Below, one piece after another: positions 1-9,242 of a DNA stretch of 64,000 nucleotides. Each line of letters starts with the position of its first letter. The stretch's first letter is position 1. The position numbers and the translations under genes were made by a program. Source of the DNA: Plumapathes pennacea (taxonomy: Eukaryota > Cnidaria > Anthozoa > Antipatharia > Myriopathidae); NCBI GenBank assembly GCA_964036295.1, contig OZ038468.1:3282501-3346500 (forward strand), written 5' to 3'. Below the pieces are notes generated by a model. The model did no database searches, was not told where the DNA came from, and saw nothing but the letters and a program-made list of their open reading frames with translations.

Positions 1-384
1 TCTAGAACAGAGAACGCATGTGATTGGTTGGGGAACGGAGATATGCCTTCTATATATCTTCTATATATCCTTTCAGTGCCCGCACTCCACGGGCCCACAG
101 TAATTGGCGTAAGCTGTTGTGGTGGCCCGGCCGTATGGCGAAGCAAATAAATTAAATTAAGATTAAGTAGCGAAAGATTTCTTGTACTGCAAATAGGAAT
201 GACGAGAAGATGAAGAAGATGATGATGAAGACATTTTAACTTTCGAGAGCATAGAACGACATCCGTACTTCATATCACGACGTCTCGGCTAAACGCAAAT
301 CAAATCGCTCGGGTGTATGCAAATTCCGAGCGGAGCCAGTCAGCTCTACGTCCTGTTGCTATTTTGGGCGTCAAAGTTCTGCTT
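1..384. other. Unassigned sequence
   Basis: A direct repeat CTTCTATATAT occurs twice at 49-68. No gene or RNA recognised. Confidence 0.6.
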
Positions 385-531
385 GGTCTCTCACCAGAGA
401 TATATTTTGCATTTGATACCTTGCTTAGATGAGAGCTTATCTAACTATCAATTCTCACTATATGACTCATACATTTTCTTCTTGAATGGTTGGGAGAATT
501 TGTATTTTGAGCTTGGGAGTGAAAGGATTAA
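385..531 (-). mobile_element. piggyBac-like MITE fragment (copy A)
   Basis: Reads as the reverse complement of the intact copy at 4,147-4,357: CTCACCAGAGATATATTTTG, GAATGGTTGGGAGAAT and GGGAGTGAAAGGATTAA in the same order. One TTAA end is kept at 528-531; the other end is lost. The 98-codon open frame across it (317-613) is best explained by the repeat. Confidence 0.65.
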
Positions 532-670
532 CCCTTCTAGCTTGACTTCTTGCTCTGACGAAGTGACGCCGTTAATTTTCGTTTCTATAATTAACTGTAG
601 ATGCGTTCGTTAGTCGTACATGCATGCACATTGTACATCAACACGTTTACATTCATACACATTGAATCTG

Positions 671-799
671 TAGAGCCCTTTTCGGAAGACTGTCGACGAA
701 AACTAAAGCCAAAGCAGCTACAGAGCCAATCAATGAGGCGAGCAAAAACACGTCCGACCAATTAGAAATACGAGCAAAACCAAATCCAAAATCAAGTAT
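671..799 (-). mobile_element. MITE with TTTTCGG/GACTGTCG ends, interrupted copy
   Basis: TAGAGCCCTTTTCGGAAGAC and GAGCCAATCAATGAGGCGAG match the start of the copy at 11,607. It breaks off exactly where the GTGGAACC element begins at 800, and the missing half does not resume after 990. Confidence 0.7.
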
Positions 800-990
800 A
801 GTGGAACCTCCCTGAGCGACCAATTCCCATAAGCGACTAATTACCAAATGACCGATTGGTCCCTCAGTCAAATTCCTATTAGTAAAACTTCTCGGCCGCG
901 AAGACATTTTAGGCCTCCCATGACGAGAAATTCCCGTAAGCGACCACTTAAAGACGAACGAAGGGTTGGTCGCTTACGGGAGGTTCCACG
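800..990. mobile_element. Short TIR element with GTGGAACCTCC ends
   Basis: Left end GTGGAACCTCCCTGAGCGAC (800-819) and right end GTCGCTTACGGGAGGTTCCAC (970-990) are inverted copies with about two differences. Internal CCCATAAGCGAC and CCCGTAAGCGACCAC boxes repeat the same theme. The 191-bp length and lack of an open transposase frame fit a MITE. Flanking TA pairs are present two bases beyond each end, but a target duplication is not proven. Confidence 0.72.
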
Positions 991-1362
991 GTATGACATT
1001 GTGTAAATACATGATAAACTAGTAAATCACGGAAAGCTATAATCAAATGCAAAATGGTTGAGACACTCGCAGAAAAAGACCCATTCTTCTCTTCTATTCC
1101 CTCATTCTCTCATTCTCATCTGGATTTCATTTGACAGCATCTTTCCCCCCATCCCCCGTTTCAATGTTGAGTATCCAATATCGCACAACGAGATTTCAGG
1201 CCCGAATAACATTGAGACGGGGGGGGGGGGGGGTCAGAAATGAACAAAACTTAAAAGCCGATAAATTGCTCAAAATATGCACAGTGTCTCAAATACTTTT
1301 GCATTTGATGTAGTACCACCAAACTTTGTTTCAACACAGTAATTGCGATTGGGTTTACTGTT
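991..1362. other. Unassigned sequence between MITEs
   Basis: Pyrimidine-rich stretch near 1,080-1,160 and the G run at 1,219. The 60-codon frames here run through low-complexity sequence and are not credible. Confidence 0.6.
1219..1233. repeat. Run of 15 G
   Basis: An uninterrupted G homopolymer in otherwise unassigned DNA. Length may be unreliable. Confidence 0.95.
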
Positions 1363-1612
1363 ATAGCCGTTTTCGGATGGCTGTCGAAAGTAATCGTGTG
1401 ATTGCTTTGGTTTTGCGTTTGCTACGCAAACGTCCTGGTCCTAACAACTTTAGCGACATTCTTGGCCAATCAAGAGCAAAAGCAAAACCTTGTTGCAATA
1501 TTCTCACGCAAGAAAGCAAGTGGCAATGGCGTGTTCTCGCACTGCTGTTTGGTTTGTAAACTCTGTGTGATTGTTTTGGTTTTGGTTTTCGACAGTCATC
1601 CGGAAAGCGCTC
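1363..1612 (+). mobile_element. MITE with TTTTCGG/GACTGTCG ends, full-length copy
   Basis: Begins ATAGCCGTTTTCGGATGGC and ends GACAGTCATCCGGAAAGCGC. Interior blocks (TTGGTTTTGCGTTTGCTACG, TTCTTGGCCAATCAAGAGC, CACGCAAGAAAGCAAG) are shared with copies at 3,297 and 11,607. The open frames over it on both strands are not conserved in the other copies. Confidence 0.78.
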
Positions 1613-1730
1613 GAACCAATCAGCAGTGCGAGATTGCCGCATCGTTACCTGCTCGGCGTTGCGTGAGAAGCTCGTGAACAGTTTTTACTTTTGTTCCTGA
1701 TTTGCCTGGAATGCTGGCGAACTTGTTTCA

Positions 1731-1808
1731 ACCAATCCGAACGCGCAGCAAACGCAAAACCAAAGCGATCACGTGCTTAAAGTCGACAGTCCTACACAAA
1801 CGGCTCAT
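1731..1808 (-). mobile_element. End fragment of the same MITE family
   Basis: CCAATCCGAACGCGCAGC, AAACCAAAGCGATCACGTGC and GTCGACAGTCCTACACAAAC follow the last 75 bp of the copy at 11,607-11,938. Confidence 0.65.
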
Positions 1809-2789
1809 GGGCTCTTTGCACGATAACTGGCACGAGCTTCAATACAAGGCTTACCTGGCGAAACGGAATGTTACCTTTGAGGACGCCTTGGTGCACTAGA
1901 CCAACAGGAAACTTGTTTCATGTCTGGCGAATTTTGTGCCAGGCTAGCCTCGCTTTGAATCCAAGATGGCGGCACAGTACAGTGAGCGAATTGCTGTTTG
2001 TGTTACTTGTAGGAGATGCTGAATAGAGAAGTGTAAAAGATACAGACCAACCCAGTGGCTTTTGACTCAGGACTATAATTAACTTACCTTTGCCGGAGTT
2101 TATGGGAAGTTGTTCAGACGGGCTAGGAATAATAAGATAAACCGATGGACATAGAGGGTATAGTTGCGTAAGTGTGGATCTTATTAGGATTTTACGGATG
2201 AGGAATAAATCCAGCTGGTTTGCAAACGTGAGAGCGCGAAATTTAAGAGGATTTTGATTCTCTCGACCAAATAGGTTTATAGGAATATATCGATTATCAG
2301 ATATTCCTCCTCGTAATCTTGCATCATTTTAGCTTTCGCACTTTAACCGAATCGATCTTCACTTTAGTCTTTTTGCTCCTCCCCCACCAAGGGCCAACTT
2401 TGAGTCCTAATAAATCAGTTTTGCAAGTCCATTAAATTTTCTTATTGATTAGTGATAAATAATTGAAAACATTTGAATCAGTGGAGACAAATAATGCAGT
2501 GGTTGGTCCAGGCGTAGGCCAGGAGTGCCGAAGAAAAGAGAAGAGGTTTCAGTGTTTGAAAATAGGGCTAGAGCAATCATTGCTTTATTCACTTATCTTT
2601 TTAGCACGGAGATTTGGGTATGGTGCGATATCTTTCGGAGCAAGAGATATTACCGGGAACAATGCCAATTTTCAAAGCCTGTTTTAGATGACAGATTGCA
2701 TTAACGTGTGCGTATGCGCGATGGATCACCTAGCAACTCGGTATGTCCACATGGACATCCTCTTTTCCAAGAATTGCTCGTGGGGAATG
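1809..2789. other. Unassigned sequence
   Basis: A 74-codon frame at 2,463-2,687 has no familiar motif. Nothing else seen. Confidence 0.55.
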
Positions 2790-2998
2790 CCACGACGTTC
2801 ACTCCCGATATCAAAATGCAGATTCTCCTAACCATTCAAGCAGAAACTGCATGAGTGACTAAGTGAGAATTGATATTTCAATCAGTTTTGACCTGAGCAA
2901 GGTGTCGAAAGCCAAGTTCTCTTACTGTATGATAGAACTCTGTTGAGAAACTGAAGGAGAAAATTAAAGTTGATCACTCTTGGAAGTGAAAGTGTTAA
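2790..2998 (+). mobile_element. piggyBac-like MITE (copy B)
   Basis: Same order of blocks as the intact copy: ATTCTCCTAACCATTCAAG, TGAGTGACTAAGTGAGAATT, TGAGAAACTGAAGGAG and CTTGGAAGTGAAAGTGTTAA at the right end. The left terminus is eroded (ACGTTCACTCCCGA). Confidence 0.65.
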
Positions 2999-3296
2999 AA
3001 TTCAAAGTGTGTGGTTCATCATATTATCTTTATTTCATTTTTTTTTTAACAAACAAGTGTCTTAATCATGTTTAGTAACTTACTTAGCCATACTTGTGTG
3101 CCAAGCGAAATATGCAGTTCTTCCAAAGCTTCCACAGACTAAAAATTATATCTACCAGCTGTATCTGCTAGGAAGGGTAGAAACATAACTAGCAGGAAGT
3201 CGATGTCTGATACCACCGCTGAAAATGTCCTATTCACAATGTTTACACTTACTATTTTCGTGTCTTCGCTTTAAATCGAATGGTCACGTACTTTTC

Positions 3297-3657
3297 CTAT
3301 AGATCCGTTTTCGGATGACTGTCGTAGGTAATCGCGTGATTGCATTGGTTTTGCATTTGCTACGCTTTCCGATTGGTCCAGACAAGTTTAGAAACATTCT
3401 TGGCCATTCAAAAGGAAAACCTGATTGCAATAAAAGTCACGCAAGAAAGTCATAAAGTAAAAAAAAAAAAAAAATTGGCGATGGCGTTTCTTCGCACTTC
3501 TGATTTGTTGTTGTTGTTGTTGTTGTTGTTGTTCAAAATAAAACCAAACAAAGATAACTTTGGCTTCCGATTGGTTGAAAGCGTTTCTTACAGCACTTGT
3601 GATTGGCGGTGTACTTGTTTGGGCTTTGGTTTTGGACAGTCATCCAAAACGGCTCTA
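3297..3657 (+). mobile_element. MITE with TTTTCGG/GACTGTCG ends, expanded copy
   Basis: Begins ATAGATCCGTTTTCGGATGA and ends GACAGTCATCCAAAACGGCT with CTATGA after it. Two simple tracts have grown inside: a 16-base A run (3,459-3,474) and a TTG microsatellite (3,505-3,533), which explain its greater length. Confidence 0.78.
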
Positions 3658-4146
3658 TGATGTACTATCTGTTTACAAAGTATCTGATTACATTCGAGGA
3701 AAATGTGATATAGTAAGTATTGGTGTCGAGGCACTATAGTCGAAACACGTCCTTGCCGGTTCAACGGCAGCAGAATCATCCGAAAGATATTACTGCTCAG
3801 CTTTGTTTAGACCAAAATAACTTCCCTAAATCTCAACATATTTAACACATTGTGACAACTAGGATTTTCATTAAACAAAATGTCAACATAATGGCGCCAG
3901 CAGGTCCTCGGGAGTCCTTCCCATCTTCGCCCGAGTTTTTCGCTCGCCATTCTTTTTGCACAGTCACTGATTATGGAACAGGCTGTAGTCCTCACGTAGT
4001 GTGTCCACTCTTCATACAATATCAACTAAACGAACCAGACATTTGCCTAAGGCAAATTCGACTCTAGTAACCTGAAAAACGTACATTCAACTCAAACTTC
4101 CAGTTGAGCGTTCTCGAAGATCGTCGCCCTTTTGTTTGTGTCCACA
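3658..4146. other. Unassigned sequence
   Basis: Overlapping 70-codon frames on both strands (3,807-4,067) have no familiar motif and no conserved start context. Confidence 0.5.
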
Positions 4147-4357
4147 TTAACCCTTTCACTTCCAAGTTCAAACTGTATATTCTCTCAACCTTACAAGAAG
4201 GAACTGTATGAGTGATATTGAGTGAGAAATTAAAATTCAATCAGCTTTCATCTGAGCTGAGTCAAAGGTAAAGTTCTCCTTACACTGATATACTTCTGGT
4301 GAGAAACTGAAGAAAAAAAAACTGAAGTTTATCAGCTCTTGGAAGTGAAAGAGTTAA
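4147..4357 (+). mobile_element. piggyBac-like MITE (copy C, most intact)
   Basis: The element is 211 bp. It starts TTAACCCTTTCACTTCCAAG and ends CTTGGAAGTGAAAGAGTTAA, ends that pair at 19 of 20 positions. TTAA at both borders and an internal end starting CCCTTT or CTCTTT fit piggyBac-type target choice. There is no coding capacity. Confidence 0.78.
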
Positions 4358-4409
4358 ACTCAAACGAAAACTGAGTCAGTAAGAGAACTAAATTGCTATT
4401 TATTATATA

Positions 4410-4731
4410 GACACGAGTGTTTTACTGGAAAATATACCGTGCGTAAACTCCATACCAAACTACATCCGGGACACGAGTGGCGTATTTTCCATATCCTCGC
4501 TAGTGAGGATATCGTTGGCATCATTTCCCGCTTTTGCACGGTTGTTTGTGCAATTTCTCGTAAAACACTCGTGTCTAATGTAATAAAAAGAAAATTACAC
4601 GGCGGCTTGAAGATATGGATTTTATTTTCTCGTGGTAAAACAATATTTTACTCACTCGCGAAGCGCTCGTTCGTAAAATATTGTTTTTACCACTCGAAAA
4701 TAAAATTCATATCTTCGCGCTGCCGTGTAAT
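4410..4731 (+). mobile_element. Two-module palindromic composite element, copy 1
   Basis: Module 1 (4,410-4,575) is bounded by GACACGAGTGTTTTAC and its exact inverse GTAAAACACTCGTGTC. Module 2 (4,594-4,731) is a hairpin with arms 4,594-4,651 and 4,673-4,731 around the loop TCACTCGCGAAGCGCTCGTT. It begins ATTACACGGCGGC and ends GCTGCCGTGTAAT. It lies just downstream of the TTC34-like stop codon. There is no coding capacity. Confidence 0.85.
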
Positions 4732-4867
4732 ATCCTCTATAATACTATATGCCATAAGCGAGATATAAACGTATTTTATGTTATGTACTTCAATGGGTAA
4801 GTTCTAAAAGCGAGTCTCGGAAACGGTACCGTTTTGGAAAGTCTTTGCCTGCTCCATTGCAAACACT

Positions 4868-7800
4868 CTACTGCATGACGCATTTCTTCTCACACGCTTT
4901 CAACTGCTTCTTGGCGTGCTTCAGTTCAGCGTTGTTCGGGTCGAGCTGCAGTCCATACTTGCACAATTCCAATGCACCCATGGTGTTTTTGTCTTGAATC
5001 TCCTGCATAACTACAGTGAGAAATACCTGGATCGCGCCAACTTTCGTAACTCGGCATTGGAAAATTCTGTCCTTTGCAATCACCGCGTCTAACTCCAGAG
5101 CAGCAATGTAATCCTTGCATGCCGACTTTGGCTCCTGGTTCATGCGATACAGGTCTGCGCGTGCGCATAAATCTTCAGCCCGGTCTTGTCCCTTGCCGAT
5201 GACCGCTGAGATGTCCGCAATCGCGGCTTGGTAGCATCGCAGTCTTCCGAGGCACTCCGAGCGCCTGCGCAGTGCATCAGAGAGATCCCCATCAGTGGCA
5301 CTGATACAGACGGTGTAGTGAAAAACAGCATGGTAGTCTGGGCAGGTGCTTGCACAGGCAAAGCTCCTGGAGGCAATTCTCTCCCTCTGAGGTGTGTTAC
5401 ACAGCTTCAAAGTAGGCTCGAGCACCTTGGCATTGACCTTGGCAATCCTGCATAGTTTGAGTACGCACGTATTGACATCACCGATAATTATGTGCACGAG
5501 GCTCGCACGACTCAGTACCGACACGTTTTCGGGAGATATTCGTTCCGCCTCGAAAAGCTCCTCGGCAGCTCGTTGGTAGTTTCCACTATAGACCAAGGCG
5601 TCAGCATAGTTCTTGTGATACACAAACACAGTCCCATCCAATTTGACCAGAAGGTGATTCATCGCAAGAATTAACTGTAATGCGGGCTCATCCTTCTTGC
5701 AAAGACGGAGAAAATGCTGTGCCATGATTTGCAAGGCATTCATCATGCGTGTCTTCACTTCCTTGGGCTGAGACACAATAAAACGTCCTAACGCCTCGGG
5801 GTCGGCATTAAGAGCCCTGCACAAATCCATGCATGCTGCTTTTAAATTGTTGCAGTGAAGTAAGATGAGTGCGCGCCAAGACCACATTTCGGCAGAATCC
5901 TTGATTGTCAGTGCAGACGTGAGGTCAGATAGCGTTGCCTGGGCATCACGAAGACGCCAATGCACTTTAGCTCTGCAGAAGTAGGATTTCCACGCATGCT
6001 CTTGGCACGTCGCTGCTGACACTGCAACTGTGAAGAGCATCTCCACGATGGGATCATCCGGGTTCTTGTCCGCGCGCTTCACGCCTCTCCTGTGTGCGTC
6101 ACGTGATATCCGGTTTCGTTGATTCTCCTTGAGATTCAGCAGAGCGACCTTCAGTTTCACCTCCCCGTGCGTTTTCGCCGCAATGGCCAGACCTTCGATG
6201 GCGGCTTCTTCTTTACCTTGTGTTATCCGTAGCGCTGCTAAGTACACAGTCACCGACAGCTCGTCGATTGCTTCCTGCATCAGTTTCACCAGACTCGCCT
6301 GCGCTTCGTCTAGCTTCTTAAAAGCCACAAGAACGTTCGCATACAGCAAGTGACAAGTCATGTCTCTAGGCCAAATACGTGCTAGTACGTCAGCAACTTC
6401 AAGGGTATCCTCGTCCAATTTTGCACCACACTTCGCTTCCAACGCGCAGGACAGGTACCACTTCAGCTTGGTTCTCACAAAGGTTTCTTCCTTCTCCGAC
6501 AGCATTTGATTCCAACATCCACTAAATGTCGTACTGACTCTACTTGCAGAGGCGAAGTCATTCACTGCCTTCCCAAACTCTTTTTGTGTCAGCCAAAGCC
6601 AAGCGCGACCGAACAGACCCTGCGCGAACGTGGGCTTCAGGCTGAGTGCTACGTTGTAGTCGCTCAATGAACTCTGTACGTCTCCACACTTGAGGTGGCA
6701 CGCCGCACGCTGACAAAGAGCATCTTCAGATTGTGGGCGCAGCACAAGAAACCGAGTCAAGAACTGAATGGCCTCACTGAAACTGCCCAGCAATTTGTGA
6801 CACCTTGCCGCGCTGTAAAGTGCATTTTCAGACTTCGGGCGTAGCGCAAGAAACCGAGTAAAGCACTGGATGGATTCACTGAAATTACCCAGCAATTCAT
6901 GACACTCCGCCTCGCTGTAGAGTACATCGACGTTGTCTTCATTTATGAGGTACAGCAACTTGAAGAGAGCAACGGCTCGTGTGAGCTCCCCCTGGCTTAC
7001 ATTTAACGCGCTCTGTTGACATCGCAAGAGGGTGTTGGATGCCACTTCACGAGCACGTGCCACGAGCATGTCCTGTTGCTGAAGTGGAAGGGCGTGCAAG
7101 GTGACGCGAGTGTGCTCTTCTCCCAACGCCACGGTCGCTATGTAGTCTTCTAAAGCCTCGTCGGTTTTACCCTGGGTCATGTAGCACTCGGCGCGCAAAC
7201 ACCGAAGCTGGAGGTAATCAGCGGACGAGTTACGTTCAGTCAAGCGCTGAATAGCTAGCGACAGGAACTTGATGACTTCGTCTAAGTTGCCGTTATCCAT
7301 CATGCGGCTGGCACAGATTGCCAAAACACCAGTATCCTTCTCGAACGCAACGATGAACTGAAGGAGTTTACTCGACACCAGTAAATTTTCGTGCTCTGCG
7401 CTTGCCTTTTCCTTGCCCAGATGTTCCAGTTTTTGGTAGAACGCTCTTAGAATGAGACCCACGTGACTACTCTGATGCTTGAGGACGAAGGCCTGGCAAG
7501 CCACGGGGTCCTCTTCGTAAGCAGACACGTAGTCCATCACAGCTTTGCCGGCGTCCTTCAGCATCAAAAATGCAAGGCCACGCGAGATCCAGAATGCATG
7601 CCGCTCTGCTAGTCCGTCAGCGAAGATCTTTAGAGCCCTAGTGCACGTGATTAGTACGTAGGCATAGCGTTTCTCCTGCATCTGGTACTTCACTTTCGCG
7701 CGCAACGCCTGGTGACTGTGTGAAGCGAGGTCTGGAGAGAGAACGATGGCACAGACTTGTTCCCAAGTCAGCGGTATTTGAAGGCGCTGGAGAATATCAC

Positions 7801-8098
7801 TAAAGCTCTCGTGATCTGCAAATAGTGCGCACCACTCTTCTAGCGTGGACAATACCCTTCGCACAATAGGCGTTGGCAGGTCGACCAGTTCACGAATGCA
7901 GAGGAGCGGTTCCAAAGCATAGGCCCTGCAGAAAGTCGCTGTACCCTCTCTCCAAAGCCCGGCTTTGAATTTTGGTTTCATTGCAGAGAGAAAGCGTGAA
8001 GCCATCTGCTGATTTGTTGAAACTTGATTTGCGGAGGCCATAACGCGCGGGCTCACTTCATCTCTGGTGCACAGCTGCAAAGATGAAATTCGAAGCAT
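4868..8098 (-). CDS. TTC34-like tetratricopeptide repeat protein, intronless
   Basis: An open frame of 1,076 codons without introns encodes a helical repeat protein. TPR-type motifs (pattern W/Y-x-G/A...Y/F...A...P) are visible near residues 165-198, 293-326, 390-423, 424-457, 458-491 and 492-525, and again around 690-770, 830, 980 and 1040-1072. The order of TPR blocks separated by longer helical stretches, and the overall length, resemble the TTC34 (tetratricopeptide repeat protein 34) family, which I recall as having many members in cnidarians; the family's biochemical role is not established. TPR arrays usually act as protein-binding scaffolds. No signal peptide or membrane segment is seen. 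The start is uncertain: Met20 (codon at 8039-8041) has G at -3 and G at +4, a better Kozak context at +4 than Met1. No partner gene lies nearby. The nearest TTTATT (minus-strand AATAAA) downstream is inside the palindromic repeat near 4,620. Confidence 0.8.
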   Translation of the reverse strand: MLRISSLQLCTRDEVSPRVMASANQVSTNQQMASRFLSAMKPKFKAGLWREGTATFCRAYALEPLLCIRELVDLPTPIVRRVLSTLEEWCALFADHESFSDILQRLQIPLTWEQVCAIVLSPDLASHSHQALRAKVKYQMQEKRYAYVLITCTRALKIFADGLAERHAFWISRGLAFLMLKDAGKAVMDYVSAYEEDPVACQAFVLKHQSSHVGLILRAFYQKLEHLGKEKASAEHENLLVSSKLLQFIVAFEKDTGVLAICASRMMDNGNLDEVIKFLSLAIQRLTERNSSADYLQLRCLRAECYMTQGKTDEALEDYIATVALGEEHTRVTLHALPLQQQDMLVARAREVASNTLLRCQQSALNVSQGELTRAVALFKLLYLINEDNVDVLYSEAECHELLGNFSESIQCFTRFLALRPKSENALYSAARCHKLLGSFSEAIQFLTRFLVLRPQSEDALCQRAACHLKCGDVQSSLSDYNVALSLKPTFAQGLFGRAWLWLTQKEFGKAVNDFASASRVSTTFSGCWNQMLSEKEETFVRTKLKWYLSCALEAKCGAKLDEDTLEVADVLARIWPRDMTCHLLYANVLVAFKKLDEAQASLVKLMQEAIDELSVTVYLAALRITQGKEEAAIEGLAIAAKTHGEVKLKVALLNLKENQRNRISRDAHRRGVKRADKNPDDPIVEMLFTVAVSAATCQEHAWKSYFCRAKVHWRLRDAQATLSDLTSALTIKDSAEMWSWRALILLHCNNLKAACMDLCRALNADPEALGRFIVSQPKEVKTRMMNALQIMAQHFLRLCKKDEPALQLILAMNHLLVKLDGTVFVYHKNYADALVYSGNYQRAAEELFEAERISPENVSVLSRASLVHIIIGDVNTCVLKLCRIAKVNAKVLEPTLKLCNTPQRERIASRSFACASTCPDYHAVFHYTVCISATDGDLSDALRRRSECLGRLRCYQAAIADISAVIGKGQDRAEDLCARADLYRMNQEPKSACKDYIAALELDAVIAKDRIFQCRVTKVGAIQVFLTVVMQEIQDKNTMGALELCKYGLQLDPNNAELKHAKKQLKACEKKCVMQ
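6728..6931 (-). repeat. Recently duplicated TPR pair inside the TTC34-like gene
   Basis: Residues 390-423 and 424-457 are two adjacent 34-residue TPRs that are nearly the same (compare CHELLGNFSESIQ with CHKLLGSFSEAIQ). The likeness is also clear in the DNA as two 102-bp stretches. Other TPRs in the protein are far more divergent, so this pair looks like a recent in-frame tandem duplication or the result of gene conversion. Confidence 0.75.
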
Positions 8099-8784
8099 TG
8101 TACACAGTCAAGTCGGCAGCCGTCACACAACAAAGGGACCGCGATCGCCAAAATTTTGAGTCAGCGGGCACTGCACAAAACTGCGGGTGTGTCAAATTCA
8201 AGTATCGTTATCGTTCATATAATAGTTTTCATTGTTTATGGACAACAGAAACTGAGCATTTTGAAAAATAACGAAAAGGGGCACGAAAAGTAACGTTTGA
8301 CTAAAATTCTGGAATCCCTTTGTTGCTGAAACCGCGCTAATGCAATCACTAAGGATGTGTGTTAACAGTATTTGTGAACACACTACTTGTCCTACAAGCT
8401 TTGCGAGGGGTTTCTAAACGTGACGCCATGTTATCGGTTGAATGTTCGTCACTCTGTCAGTCAAGGGCCAGACAACAATTCATGTAAAGACTAACGGGCG
8501 ACCTCCAGCACGGTAGCTACGCTTTCAAGCTTGATTCATTGCCGACGAGAAGCGATAAAGCGCGACGGCTGTAACTTTCTAAAATGATGCAGATACAAGG
8601 CCAAACAGTTCAATGGACAGCTATAAACGACCTGGACACTGTGGCACTTTATGATAGGCAAGCTTACCAGCTGGGAAGATGAATGAATCGATTTCTTTGA
8701 GGCATCGGAGCGGCCTTTGTGTACGATAACTTTTTCCGTCAGGGTTTGTGTTGTTCGAGCCATCTGATCGATACATTGTAGAAA
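8099..8784. other. Upstream region of the TTC34-like gene
   Basis: Would hold the promoter and 5' leader. I see no clear TATA box or initiator. Small frames on both strands are unremarkable. Confidence 0.5.
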
Positions 8785-8853
8785 GGATATTACACGGCGG
8801 CGCGAAGATATGAATTTTATTTTCGAGTGGTAAAAACAATATTTTACGAACGG
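8785..8853 (-). mobile_element. Half hairpin of the palindromic element, truncated
   Basis: GGATATTACACGGCGGCGCG through GGTAAAAACAATATTTTACG matches one arm of module 2. It stops at ACGAACGG, where the hAT-like element begins. Confidence 0.8.
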
Positions 8854-9242
8854 AAGGCCCCGTCCACACTACGCCGGATAAATTTGAAAACGCAACTTTC
8901 ACTCTGAAAACGCAAGAAATGTTTTCCGTCCACACTGGAAAACGGATAAAATGTTTCCGGGCCCAAATGTATTGTTGTTGCTCTACAAACGTCCCTGACA
9001 ATCTTTGAAACCACTTGACGTGACCACGCAAGTCAGGGTTTTCGAAAAGTTCCGTTTTCAAAATGTTTTTCGTCCACACCAAAACGCAAAGCCGGCGTTT
9101 TCAAATTTATCCACTTTGAAGAGCGTTTTCGAAAAGTTCCGTTTCCGTGGACAATTTATCCGGATTAGTGTGGACGGTAGGCCTAGCCGTAAGAATAAAG
9201 CTGCGTTTTCAAATTTATCCAGCGTAGTGTGGACGGGGCCTT
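8854..9242. mobile_element. hAT-like MITE with 41-bp terminal inverted repeats
   Basis: The first 41 bases (8,854-8,894, starting AAGGCCCCGTCCACACTACG) and the last 41 (9,202-9,242, ending CGTAGTGTGGACGGGGCCTT) pair at 40 of 41 positions. Inner copies of TCCACAC, AACGGATAAA and CGAAAAGTTCCGTTTTC repeat in both directions. GC-rich GGCCCCGTCCACACTA ends remind me of hAT-derived MITEs, but I find no clear 8-bp target duplication. There is no transposase frame. Confidence 0.78.

Noticed and set aside
1361-1677. Open frames of 77-93 codons on both strands
   Set aside because: They lie over a MITE whose other copies do not keep the frame.
4439-4768. 109-aa frame beside the TTC34-like gene, and the similar frame at 11,934-12,308
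   Set aside because: Both translate the two-module palindromic element; the apparent protein similarity is only repeat similarity.
8621-9082. 153-aa minus-strand frame
   Set aside because: It runs across the half hairpin and the hAT-like MITE end, so it is a chance frame through mobile DNA.
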